Shown: piece after piece, positions 1 to 7,399 of the stretch
Layout: each line of letters starts with the position of its first letter
Numbering within the stretch: the first letter of the stretch is position 1
Assembly (NCBI GenBank): GCA_948467695.1
Contig: CAOKFJ010000022.1
Coordinates: 1 to 12,371 of the forward strand
Reading direction: 5' to 3'
Length of the DNA stretch: 12,371 nt
Source of the DNA: an uncultured Allobaculum sp.
GTDB lineage: Bacteria > Bacillota_I > Bacilli_A > Erysipelotrichales > Erysipelotrichaceae
Translations under genes and position numbers: made by a program
Notes under the pieces: model-generated
Seen by the model: only the letters and a program-made list of their open reading frames with translations
Database searches by the model: none
Told to the model about the DNA's origin: nothing

Positions 1-3000
1 TCAGAACTTCCTGCTCATCTGCCTCCGACGATTTTTCTTCATCCGCTTGATCGGCATCCGGTTTGATTTGAACCGGTTCGTCTAAATCGATAGCCGGTTC
101 GCTTGCGGATGTCTGATCGTATCGGGAAGGTCGGTCAGGAGCAGCCTGATGATGTTCATGATCGGGCGCAGACCGGCTGATCTCAGCCGTTGGCTCGTCA
201 TTTTCCGTCTCATCTGCGGGTTCAGGCCCTTCGCGTTTTGCCGGTTCTTTGGCAATTTCAAGGAATGTCTCCTCCAGATTCGCCTCGTGTTGCGATGTCT
301 CTGTTTCTTTTGCGAAAGCCGAGTTCTCGTCAGTCAGTACAGCATGCATCGCCGTTTCATCAGAAATCTGCGCTGTGGAGATATTCTCATCGACCGGTTT
401 ATCCGGTGCAGCTCCGCTTTGTGCAGACACGTTTTCGGACTTCGATTCGCGCTCGTCAGCCATCAGGTCTGCGGGTGCATTTTCATCTGCGCAAAGCTCT
501 TCGCTTTCTTCACGCTCGTTTTCTTCAATTCTCTCGATTGCACCGGACAGAACCTCTTTTGCCTGAGCAAACTCCATGCCTTCCGGAATCCGTGTTTGTT
601 CAGCGGCGTGAGAAGAAATCGGTACAGGTATCGTGATTTCCATCGACTCAACCGAATTCATTCCTTCAGTCTCTTCCATGTCGTCTTCAACTGCGACTTC
701 ATCCGTTTCAAAAAGCGAATCTGTTTCCGGTTCGGCTGCCGATGTCGCTTTTGAAGGCTCGACATCAGAGTCCTCTTTCGCTCCGTCTTTCTTCTTGCGT
801 TTAGGCAGCGGGAAAAGAAGGATCACACCGGAAAGAACAAGCCCTTCGATTGAGAGCATGCATCCGGCATCAAGACCGACGGGTTTGTAGGTCAGGCGGA
901 TTTCATTGTGTCCGGCTTCAAGCGGGATCTGAATGAAACCATCCAGATAGCTTTCAAGGGGCACTTTCTGTCCATTGACCATTGCGCTCCAGCCAATGTC
1001 GTAAGGGATGGTGAAAACCATCTTCACCGGTGTTTCGCTGTCATAGCTGCCAGTGATTACCGTATCGCTTACCCGCTGATTTTTCAGTCCGCGCTCGATC
1101 AGCATCTCGGCCGCGGCTTTGGAGGCTTCGGGGTCGAGTGTGGCGAACTGCAGACGCAGGTCCTGCTGATCGCGATCGTCATCCGCTTCAAAGACGATTT
1201 CAATTTCGTCTTCCTTGACGACATCGCCTACATATACGATGTCTCCTTCGTATTTATCTTTATGAATCGTCTGACCGTTCTTGAGCACTTCATAGCGGCC
1301 TGTTCCGCTCAGACGACCGTATACATACAGATTCTTCGCTTCGATCGGATACAGCATGACTTTTGTCTCGTTGCCGTCCTTGATGTCTTTAAGCGTGTAG
1401 CCGCCATTGTCGTTTTCTTCGAATTCGTGCGGCGCGCTCACCGTTGTTTTGATCTCCAGGAGTTTGAAGCTGTCAGGGAACAGTTCGTTGAGGTTTTCGA
1501 ACTTGTTCTTTGACGCCATCGGTGTCGCTTCGCCAAGAATCGTTGTTCCGATCGGTGTCGCATACGGTGATTTCCAGATGACGACATCATCGACTTTAGC
1601 CACCTCCACAAAGGGCGGCGCAACCAGTTCGCCTTCTTTTGCGGCGAGCAGATCAACACCCAGCAGCATATCGCTCAGCGGAGTATGACCGAATATGCGG
1701 TAGTAGTTCTCGCCGCTTGCAAAGCCCATCTTGCCCAGAATCGAAGCCGTATCCGGGTTGATGACCGAATTGAAATTCGAGATGCCTTTAAATCCGTAAA
1801 GCGCGGGCGCGTTGACGATATCGCATGTCAGCACGTCCGATCGTCCTTCTCCGGTAAAGCTAGCCGCTTCAAGGTAGGGCTTCATATTCGTAAATGAATC
1901 GCTCAGACTTCCCGGCGCGGACTGTACCAGAAAGCCGCAGCTCTCCAAAACCATCAGCCATGCCAGAAGCGTCTGATTTTTAATCCCTGCCGCCAGAGCG
2001 TCCGCAAGTATGACAGCGCAAAGCAGCGCGGCAATCCACGGTTTGTCCGTATTGGAAACCGCCAGCGCACCGCAGAAGAAAATCGCGCTCAGCAGCGCGC
2101 AGCCGATAATGACGATCAGTCTGGTCTTTCGAATATAGATGAGACCTTCATACATCATCAGACACGCCAGAAAGGCGACCAGAAAACCGAATCGGTTTGG
2201 CACCTGTCTTTGCATGTAGAACCCATGAAAAGCGTAGTTGAGCCAGCTGATCTGCGTTGAAACAAGATACAGCAGACACAACCCGGCCAGACCGAGCTTG
2301 ACGCGCCAGGATGTTTTCGGTCTGGCAATGTAGACCAGACACAGAAACAGACAGGCGACGCCCATATACAGGTTGATCGCTCCGCGGTTGTGCGTAATGC
2401 GGACGATATCGGCATCGGGCAGCAGGCGCGAGAAGAAATACCCGAATCCGTTGAACACTTCAAACTCGGGCGGACTCATGCGCGAGACGTTGTCCATCAG
2501 CATGCCTTCAACAACAGGAAGCAGCACCGCTCCGGCGATCATCGCCGCGCATATCGAGCAGATCGCAAACCAGAGCACATTCTTCCACTCGCCTTGACGC
2601 ACTTTCATCAGGATCACGACTTCATACAGAGCGAGAAACAGACAGATAATGGCGCCCATGTAAAAGTTCATGAAGATCGCCGCCGCCAGAGAGAACAGAT
2701 AGATCGCCCGCCCTTTGCGTGTATCGATGCGCTCCATGCCATACAGCATGACAGGCACGAGGGCGATCGAATCCATCCACATGAAGTTGACCGCATAGCC
2801 CATGAAATAGTAGCCAAGCCCATAGCACATGGCGCATGCCACCGCCGGCATTGCCCGTGTCGCTTTGTTTCGCGAAGGCAGATACCATGCCATCAGCACA
2901 CACACAAATATATTTTTGAGAATAATGATCAGGTTTGCGGCTGCGGGGATCTGCGTTCGATCAAAAAGCAGCGCGACAAACGAGAAGGGACTCATCAGAT

Positions 3001-3328
3001 AGTAGGCGATGGTCAGAAAGAAATTTCCGCCAAGTCCCCCGTGAAAGGTATACAGGGGCGAGCCGCCCTCGCGAAAAACGCTCCAGAATTCCGAGAGAAA
3101 CGGCATGTATTGCGCATAGCCGTCATTGGTGCAAAGACTCTGATCGCTCAAGGGAAACAGCCCGAGAATACACCAGGCTGCACTCCAGATGATGATGCCA
3201 AGAACGAGCGTGATGACTACCGCGCGCACCTGGACATTTTTAATACGCAGAAAAGGTCTGCTCACCACCTCTGCTCCCTTGCGAAAGGGGCGCGTGAAGG
3301 CAGAGCCTTTTGCGTCAGTTGTTTCCAT
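1..3328 (-). CDS. YfhO-family polytopic membrane protein, 3' end outside window
   Basis: An uninterrupted frame of 1109 codons runs off the left edge with no stop. The ATG at 3328 follows GGAAAGGAG (3334-3342) at 5-nt spacing, which fixes the start. After a short cytoplasmic N-terminus, a first membrane helix (about residues 31-50) leads into an extracytoplasmic loop with NDGYAQYMPF. Many hydrophobic segments follow, including NFMWMDSIALVPVML and a PNRFGF motif, up to about residue 450. A large soluble extracytoplasmic region then spans roughly 470-815, followed by a last helix near 820-838 ending in PLPKRKKK. This layout matches the YfhO family (GT-C-like membrane proteins). Members in Bacillus and Listeria are implicated in glycosylating lipoteichoic acid, probably using a lipid-linked sugar on the outer face. 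Substrate here is unknown. After residue 848 at least 262 residues rich in Asp, Glu, Ser and Ala follow, which is unusual. The gene appears monocistronic at its 5' end. Confidence 0.88.
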   Translation of the reverse strand, partial: METTDAKGSAFTRPFRKGAEVVSRPFLRIKNVQVRAVVITLVLGIIIWSAAWCILGLFPLSDQSLCTNDGYAQYMPFLSEFWSVFREGGSPLYTFHGGLGGNFFLTIAYYLMSPFSFVALLFDRTQIPAAANLIIILKNIFVCVLMAWYLPSRNKATRAMPAVACAMCYGLGYYFMGYAVNFMWMDSIALVPVMLYGMERIDTRKGRAIYLFSLAAAIFMNFYMGAIICLFLALYEVVILMKVRQGEWKNVLWFAICSICAAMIAGAVLLPVVEGMLMDNVSRMSPPEFEVFNGFGYFFSRLLPDADIVRITHNRGAINLYMGVACLFLCLVYIARPKTSWRVKLGLAGLCLLYLVSTQISWLNYAFHGFYMQRQVPNRFGFLVAFLACLMMYEGLIYIRKTRLIVIIGCALLSAIFFCGALAVSNTDKPWIAALLCAVILADALAAGIKNQTLLAWLMVLESCGFLVQSAPGSLSDSFTNMKPYLEAASFTGEGRSDVLTCDIVNAPALYGFKGISNFNSVINPDTASILGKMGFASGENYYRIFGHTPLSDMLLGVDLLAAKEGELVAPPFVEVAKVDDVVIWKSPYATPIGTTILGEATPMASKNKFENLNELFPDSFKLLEIKTTVSAPHEFEENDNGGYTLKDIKDGNETKVMLYPIEAKNLYVYGRLSGTGRYEVLKNGQTIHKDKYEGDIVYVGDVVKEDEIEIVFEADDDRDQQDLRLQFATLDPEASKAAAEMLIERGLKNQRVSDTVITGSYDSETPVKMVFTIPYDIGWSAMVNGQKVPLESYLDGFIQIPLEAGHNEIRLTYKPVGLDAGCMLSIEGLVLSGVILLFPLPKRKKKDGAKEDSDVEPSKATSAAEPETDSLFETDEVAVEDDMEETEGMNSVESMEITIPVPISSHAAEQTRIPEGMEFAQAKEVLSGAIERIEENEREESEELCADENAPADLMADERESKSENVSAQSGAAPDKPVDENISTAQISDETAMHAVLTDENSAFAKETETSQHEANLEETFLEIAKEPAKREGPEPADETENDEPTAEISRSAPDHEHHQAAPDRPSRYDQTSASEPAIDLDEPVQIKPDADQADEEKSSEADEQEVL

Positions 3329-3844
3329 ATCGACTCCTTTCCAGACTTTTTCACTGATCCATCGAAACTGCAGATTCCCTTTCATCTACTTTTCGTGACG
3401 GGAATGCGCACCATAATACTATGGGGGAATCGAAAGCATTGCCTTTGAATCCTGCCGATGTGAAAAAGTATGTCGTGTTTCAGTATGTCGGTTCCCGCGC
3501 TGTTTTTCAAATCGCACTGTTCAGGCTTATGCGTCCTCAAGAGGGTTTGATGGACACAGTGCAGGAGCTGCCACTTGTTATTGTGCCAAACACGAGCTTT
3601 CAACCAAAGCGTACGCGCAAACCTTAAAAGAAAAATAAGACTTCGTATTCTGCAAATCACAGTCGATATCGCACCCGCAGGCGCAGGAAAATCCATATTC
3701 AGAGCAAAATTCAAGTTGTATACTGTCTGTTATGGCTTTTATCTTCAGGATGGATGCTCCTGCATTGTGCATATTTCGCATTGAGACGGCATTGAACAGG
3801 TTTGCGCTTCCTCGCATGCCGCAACGCGAAATTCACAAGCCACC

Positions 3845-3864
3845 TGCTTCCCTGCACGGAAGCA
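3845..3864. repeat. Perfect 7-bp inverted repeat upstream of the MATE gene
   Basis: TGCTTCC (3845-3851) and GGAAGCA (3858-3864) are perfect inverted arms around a 6-nt spacer. The repeat lies about 30 bp upstream of the TATAAA box of the MATE gene, in a position suited to a regulator site. It has no T-tract, so it is not an intrinsic terminator. A chance repeat cannot be excluded. Confidence 0.4.
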
Positions 3865-3891
3865 TAGATACCAGTGTTTTATCAATCACTC

Positions 3892-3914
3892 TATAAAAAC
3901 GCAGAAAGAAAGGA
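3892..3914 (+). promoter_or_regulatory. Possible -10 box and RBS of the MATE gene
   Basis: TATAAA at 3892-3897 is a plausible -10 hexamer. No good -35 hexamer is seen 16-18 bp upstream, so activator help or a different start is possible. AAAGGA at 3909-3914 serves as the ribosome binding site, with rather long spacing (11 nt) to the ATG at 3926. Confidence 0.4.
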
Positions 3915-3925
3915 TACCCGAAAAA

Positions 3926-5346
3926 ATGTTCAAAAAACAAAAGAAGCAGAACACCGATCTGGGAAGCGCGCCGGTCGGCCGGCTGCTTTTCTCGCTTGCG
4001 GTCCCCTGCATTCTCGCTCAGGTCGTCAACGTCCTCTACAACGTCGTCGACCGCATGTACATCGGTCATATTCCCGTTGTCGGCTCCGATGCGCTGACCG
4101 GCGTCGGCGTCACGATGCCTCTGATTACCGCAGTCAGCGCCTTCGCCTATCTGGTGTGCATGGGCGCCGCTCCGCGCGCAGCGGTCTATTTGGGACAGGA
4201 TGATCGCAAAACCGCGCAGAAAGTCATGAACAGTTCGCTGGCTTTGCTGATTGTTCTGGCGATCGCGCTGACAGTCATTGTTGAATTTGTCGGCAAAGAT
4301 CTTCTGATGGCCTTCGGCGCAAGCGAACAGACGATTCCCTATGCCTGGAGCTATATGCAGATTTATGCAGCCGGCACGCTGTTTGTGCAGGTCGCGCTTG
4401 GCATGAACGCTTTCATCAACACGCAGGGCTTCGCTTCCTGGGGCATGGCAACCGTACTGATCGGCGCTGTGCTCAACATCGTGCTCGATCCGATTCTGAT
4501 TTTTGTTCTCAACCTCGGCGTGCGCGGCGCGGCGATCGCGACGATCGTCTCGCAGTGCTGCTCGGCGCTCTTCGTTCTCTGGTTTCTCGCTTCAAAACGC
4601 TCCGGTCTTCGTCTGAACGTTCGAGAAATGAGACTGGACTGGAAACTGCTGCTTTCCTGTCTGGCGCTTGGTCTTTCCCCTTTTGTGATGATGATCACCG
4701 AAAGCTTCATCACCCTCAGTTTCAACTCCTCGCTGCAGAACTATGCGGGCGACCTCGCGGTTGGAAGCATGACGATTCTGGCAAGCGTCATGCAGTTTGC
4801 GATGCTGCCGCTGCAGGGCCTGACGCAGGGATCATTTCCTACAACTTCGGCGCGGCAAATCTTGAACGCATCAAAAAGACATTCAAACTGCTTTTAATCG
4901 TCAGTCTCAGCTATTCAACTCTGCTATGGGCAAGCGCCGAACTGGCGCCGGGCATGTTCGCTTCGTTCTTCTCGCCCGATCCCGCGCTGATCGACTACAC
5001 ACGCTGGTCGCTTCGCATCTACATGGCGACTTCCTTCCTCTTTGGCATGCAGATCGCCTGCCAGCAGACATTCATCGCGCTTGGCAACGCGAAAAGCTCT
5101 GTATTCCTCGCTGTCTTCCGCAAAATCATTCTGCTGATGCCTCTGATCTACATTCTTCCCTTCTTCTTTGAAAACAAAGCTTTCGCTGTCTATCTGGCAG
5201 AACCCGTAGCCGACGCGATCGCCTGCATCACGACTGGCCTGATGTTCTTCAGCTATGTCCGAAACAAACTGCCCGGTCTCATTGAAGAAAACCGCAGACA
5301 GCTCGAGCTCAACCGCAAAGAGCATGCAGCCGCAGACGCGGCATAG
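3926..5346 (+). pseudogene. MATE-family efflux transporter, frameshifted
   Basis: The first frame (3926-4897) encodes a MATE N-terminal half, with GRLLFSLAVPCILAQVVNVLYN, DRMYIGH and later an LDPILIF segment typical of the family. At about 4829 the match moves to another frame, which begins GIISYNFGAAN and continues to the TAG at 5344-5346. Intact MATE proteins usually read QGAQPIISYNFGA here. The sequence keeps QG and then IISYNFGA but lacks the intervening residues. This fits a 10-bp loss between CAGGG and ATC. A three-codon deletion plus a one-base error would also fit. Restored, the protein would be about 476 residues, a normal MATE length, with roughly 12 helices and Na+- or H+-coupled export of drugs or metabolites. 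As written, translation stops after 323 residues, only 22 of them out of frame, leaving about two thirds of the protein, probably inactive. The rest of the second frame is well conserved, so the lesion is recent or a sequence artefact. Confidence 0.85.
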
Positions 5347-5387
5347 CAAAAAGCAGTTTCCAGCCGATTCAATTTGCATAACTCATT

Positions 5388-5448
5388 AAAACAGCGGGCA
5401 CGCACAGAAATTCCTTTCTGCGGCGTGTCCGCTGTTTTCGTCTTCTTA
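5388..5448. terminator. Strong, probably bidirectional terminator after the MATE gene
   Basis: A 16-bp stem (5388-5403 with 5423-5438, containing a single G-T pair) begins AAAACAGCGG and ends CCGCTGTTTT. An inner AGAAA/TTTCT pairing lies within the loop. On the plus strand a T-rich run follows. On the minus strand the stem ends in TTTTAA, so it could also stop transcription of the convergent 77-residue gene at 5487-5720. Confidence 0.88.
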
Positions 5449-5486
5449 TGGATTTTCCTCTCGCCGGCTACTTCTGATCGAAGATC

Positions 5487-5720
5487 CTAGATCTTTTGGC
5501 ACAATGCCGAAAACGCGAGCAGACCTTTGGCGTCCATCACTTTTCGTCGTTCATCCGTTACGAACGCAAAAAGCACATTGTTTTCCGGCGCGCAGCAGTT
5601 GAGATTGTCCAGACGCTCAAAACGCCCGACATCGCCTTTCCACATTTCTTCATTGCCCATATAGCGATAGAGCGCTCCCTGCGCGCGTTCGACAAACTGC
5701 AAAGCGAACTGTTCATCCAT
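5487..5720 (-). CDS. Small hypothetical protein, 77 residues
   Basis: The ATG at 5720 is preceded by GAAAGGAG with 7-nt spacing, one of the best ribosome binding sites in the window, which supports a real gene despite its size. The product (MDEQFALQFVERAQGALYRY at the start) is soluble, has no signal peptide or membrane helix, and looks like a compact alpha/beta protein. It includes two adjacent cysteines (NCCAPENN) and a hydrophobic strand (VLFAFVTDERRKV). I do not recognise a family. It is transcribed toward the MATE gene and shares the terminator at 5388-5448. The upstream terminator at 5848-5897 insulates it from the DUF5648 gene, so it probably has its own promoter in 5721-5845, where I see no clear consensus. 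A GCCCG/CGGGC inverted repeat lies just upstream of its RBS. Function unknown. Confidence 0.65.
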   Translation of the reverse strand: MDEQFALQFVERAQGALYRYMGNEEMWKGDVGRFERLDNLNCCAPENNVLFAFVTDERRKVMDAKGLLAFSALCQKI

Positions 5721-5847
5721 GCAAATCTCCTTTCACCGCCCGATTCAAACAAATGCGGGCAGTCAGATACTTATTTCCTTCAGACTACCTTTCATAACCG
5801 GATAAATGAGCGGCAGATGACCGCCATTTACATACCGTAAAACACAA

Positions 5848-5902
5848 AACGCTTCTTCAGGCGCGCCAATCATTTATGAAGTGCCTGAAGAAGCGTTGTT
5901 TT
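5848..5902 (-). terminator. Intrinsic terminator of the DUF5648 gene
   Basis: A perfect 15-bp stem (5848-5862 with 5883-5897, AACGCTTCTTCAGGC) lies about 50 nt past the stop of the minus-strand gene at 5949. On the minus strand it is followed by TTTTGTGTTTT. On the plus strand GTTTTATT follows, so it may work both ways. Confidence 0.88.
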
Positions 5903-5948
5903 ATTCTGACTGCGATGCACATTTTCAGGCGAACGTTCAGGAGTCCGC

Positions 5949-7091
5949 TTATTCGTAGAGCGGTTCGCTTACGCCATAGCCGCGCCATGTGAGCATCTCG
6001 CCGCGGTGGTTTCGCAGCGTGAAGTCGCCGTTACCTTTGTCAAAAGGCGACATGGCGATGAAACTGTTTCGGGCATAGGGTGTGGGAAGATTGAGCGCAC
6101 ATTGGAAGATGGCGCGCGCTTTGCCGTTGACATGAACCGTCACAATTTCCTGCGCCGCATAGTACGCGATGGAAAATTCGACGATACCCCGATCTGCGCC
6201 ATCATCAAAGCGAACAGTATACTGATCCCCAGGCTGCGTTGCATCCGCTGTATAGCGGATGATTTTCATACCGGCTTTTGTTGTCGAAGAGTCTGCCGCT
6301 TCAAACTGAATACCGGTCTTTCCGTGCATCGGATTGTCGCCGCAAAGAAGGTAGAGCGGGTTTTGCTCCATATCCGTCAGATCGATGCGCCCCTCAAACA
6401 GCACAGTCGGCTCTTCATGAGGTATGGCGCGCTGATCCTTTTCAGGAAGCGCTTGATCCGGATAGGCGTAGCGCCATGTTCCGGCAGGCAGCACGTCCGC
6501 CGCGCTCTCGTCCATTTTCTGCGGATCAGTCGCTGACGGCATATAGCGAACTCTGGCTCCCCCATCGCTTCCCGGACTGGCGACATGAAAGGTCACGTCG
6601 TTTTCCTGCCAGCCGGCGCGCACGAGCACGCGGTGTTCGTTGAGATCAGTCGTGTAGTTGTGCCCGGAGTTGTTGGGATTGTACTGCACGTAGACAGGAT
6701 AGGTTCCGCCGGAATACAGCACCGGTTTTCCATCGTTGTCCCACTTCCATCCAAGCTCGACAAGCGTTTTGGCTTCTTCAAGATTGGCGGTGTAGTAATG
6801 ACTGCCCGCGTCGCGGCTGTTGGGGTTGAACAGACGATAGATCGGATCGCCCTCGCTTGTGCTGTTCATATACCATCCCGATCCTTCCAGATCCCAGCCG
6901 CTGGCGAATATGTGATCCGCCTCATGCTGGCTCGCGGTGTAGAAATGTTCACCGCTGTGCGGGTTGTACAGACGATAGACCGGCGCAAGACTGCCATCGA
7001 AAGCATGGATATCCTTTGCAAGTCCCGTCGATGAAACACAAAGCAGGAGGGCTGACAGTCCTGCCATCATTCGTTTCTGCATTTTTCTCAT
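5949..7091 (-). CDS. Secreted protein with three DUF5648-type repeats and a beta-rich C-terminal domain
   Basis: The start at 7091 is supported by ACAGGAG about 7 nt upstream. A Sec signal peptide (residues 1 to about 25-30: MRKMQKRMMAGLSALLLCVS) predicts export. No sortase motif or lipobox is seen. Three related repeats follow: residues 38-75 (VYRLYNPHSGEHFYTAS), 84-128 (IYRLFNPNSRDAGSHYYTA) and 133-172 (VYVQYNPNNSGHNYTTD). Each has a Y-N-P-x-S/N-G-x-H-x-Y-T core and a later GW. This is the DUF5648 pattern found in secreted proteins and enzymes of Gram-positive gut and soil bacteria, whose binding target is not established. Residues about 225-366 alternate strands and turns (VLFEGRIDLTDMEQNPLYLL, VEFSIAYYAAQEIVTVHVNGK), which suggests a ConA/LamG-like beta-sandwich. 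I see no catalytic motif. A role as a glycan- or wall-binding surface protein is inference. The gene is monocistronic. Confidence 0.85.
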   Translation of the reverse strand: MRKMQKRMMAGLSALLLCVSSTGLAKDIHAFDGSLAPVYRLYNPHSGEHFYTASQHEADHIFASGWDLEGSGWYMNSTSEGDPIYRLFNPNSRDAGSHYYTANLEEAKTLVELGWKWDNDGKPVLYSGGTYPVYVQYNPNNSGHNYTTDLNEHRVLVRAGWQENDVTFHVASPGSDGGARVRYMPSATDPQKMDESAADVLPAGTWRYAYPDQALPEKDQRAIPHEEPTVLFEGRIDLTDMEQNPLYLLCGDNPMHGKTGIQFEAADSSTTKAGMKIIRYTADATQPGDQYTVRFDDGADRGIVEFSIAYYAAQEIVTVHVNGKARAIFQCALNLPTPYARNSFIAMSPFDKGNGDFTLRNHRGEMLTWRGYGVSEPLYE

Positions 7092-7125
7092 GTTCGCTCT
7101 CCTGTCTCTGGCTGTGCGATTTTTT

Positions 7126-7180
7126 GCGTTATACGTGATATATGAGGCATCCTCTGCGTCATACGAGTAAACAAACGTTT
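7126..7180 (-). promoter_or_regulatory. Putative regulatory region upstream of the DUF5648 gene
   Basis: GCGTTATACG (7126-7135) and GCGTCATACG (7156-7165) form a direct repeat with one mismatch, spaced exactly 30 bp. Between them lies the inverted repeat GAGGCATCCTC. Further upstream of the gene, AAACGTTT (7173-7180) is a perfect 8-bp palindrome inside an AT-rich stretch, resembling the centre of LacI/CcpA-type operators but missing consensus positions of a cre site. TATATC and TATAAC, read on the minus strand, are possible -10 boxes. No firm -35 was found. Confidence 0.35.
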
Positions 7181-7242
7181 AAATCATCAAGCCGCATTCC
7201 TCACAACGCAACCTGTCGTGCAAAAAAGGTGAAAAAAGGTCG

Positions 7243-7273
7243 TAAAAGAAAAAAAAGCGTCCTTTTCGGACGC
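7243..7273 (-). terminator. Intrinsic terminator of tRNA-Trp
   Basis: On the minus strand GCGTCC-GAAAA-GGACGC (7257-7273) is a 6-bp GC-rich hairpin followed at once by eight T residues and then CTTTTAC. It lies about 12 nt past the CCA end of the tRNA, the expected place for its terminator. Confidence 0.9.
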
Positions 7274-7284
7274 GAATTTTCAAA

Positions 7285-7358
7285 TGGCAGGGGTAGCAGG
7301 AGTTGAACCCACATCAACGGTTTTGGAGACCGCTGTTCTACCATTGAACTATACCCCT
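7285..7358 (-). tRNA. tRNA-Trp (anticodon CCA)
   Basis: On the minus strand the gene starts AGGGGTATAGTTCAATGG and ends TACCCCTGCCA. The 7-bp acceptor stem AGGGGTA/TACCCCT is perfect, with discriminator G and an encoded CCA (7285-7287). The D arm is GTTC...GAAC. The anticodon stem GCGGT/ACCGT closes the loop CTCCAAA, which places CCA at positions 34-36, so it reads UGG (tryptophan). The T arm is GTGGG TTCAACT CCTGC, with two wobble pairs. The total is 74 nt including CCA. It stands alone, with its own promoter and terminator. Confidence 0.96.
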
Positions 7359-7370
7359 GAACGCCTGATT

Positions 7371-7399
7371 ATCTTAACAGCTATCCAAATCTTTAGCAA
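7371..7399 (-). promoter_or_regulatory. Sigma-A-type promoter of tRNA-Trp
   Basis: On the minus strand TTGCTA (7394-7399) and TAAGAT (7371-7376) are separated by exactly 17 bp. They match the -35 TTGACA and -10 TATAAT consensus at 4 of 6 and 4 of 6 positions. The -10 ends 12 bp before the mature tRNA, leaving a leader of only a few nucleotides. An A-rich stretch further upstream could act as an UP element. Confidence 0.78.

Larger units (their letters stand above)
3329..3925. other. Gene-poor intergenic region between divergent yfhO-like and MATE genes
   Basis: About 600 bp separates two divergently oriented genes. It must hold both promoters. On the minus strand a TATTAT box (3413-3418) could be the -10 of the YfhO gene, but I see no convincing -35. 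Short reading frames exist on both strands (for example 3421-3627 plus and 3382-3714 minus). None has a good ribosome binding site or a recognisable family, and they overlap each other. The stretch 3640-3720 is AT-richer than the flanking genes. I call no gene here. Confidence 0.6.

Noticed and set aside
2390..3448. Plus-strand reading frame of 352 codons
   Set aside because: It lies antisense to the YfhO gene, has no RBS, and its product is a His/Arg-rich sequence with no family character. It is a by-product of codon bias on the opposite strand.
3575..3784. Walker A-like APAGAGKS on the plus strand near 3670-3695
   Set aside because: The first glycine of the motif is replaced, no Walker B or signature motif follows, and the frame is only 69 codons without an RBS. 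It could be a decayed ABC fragment, but chance is as likely.
3382..3817. Two overlapping minus-strand frames (3382-3714 and 3578-3817)
   Set aside because: Both lack a good RBS, overlap in different frames, and have no recognisable domain.
5481..5495. AAGATC-CTA-GATCTT palindrome at the stop of the 77-residue gene
   Set aside because: The stem is short and AT-rich with a 3-nt loop that is the stop codon itself. The stronger hairpin at 5388-5438 is the better terminator.
7170..7186. CcpA cre site around AAACGTTT
   Set aside because: The central CG fits, but the conserved TG and CA positions of the cre consensus are missing.
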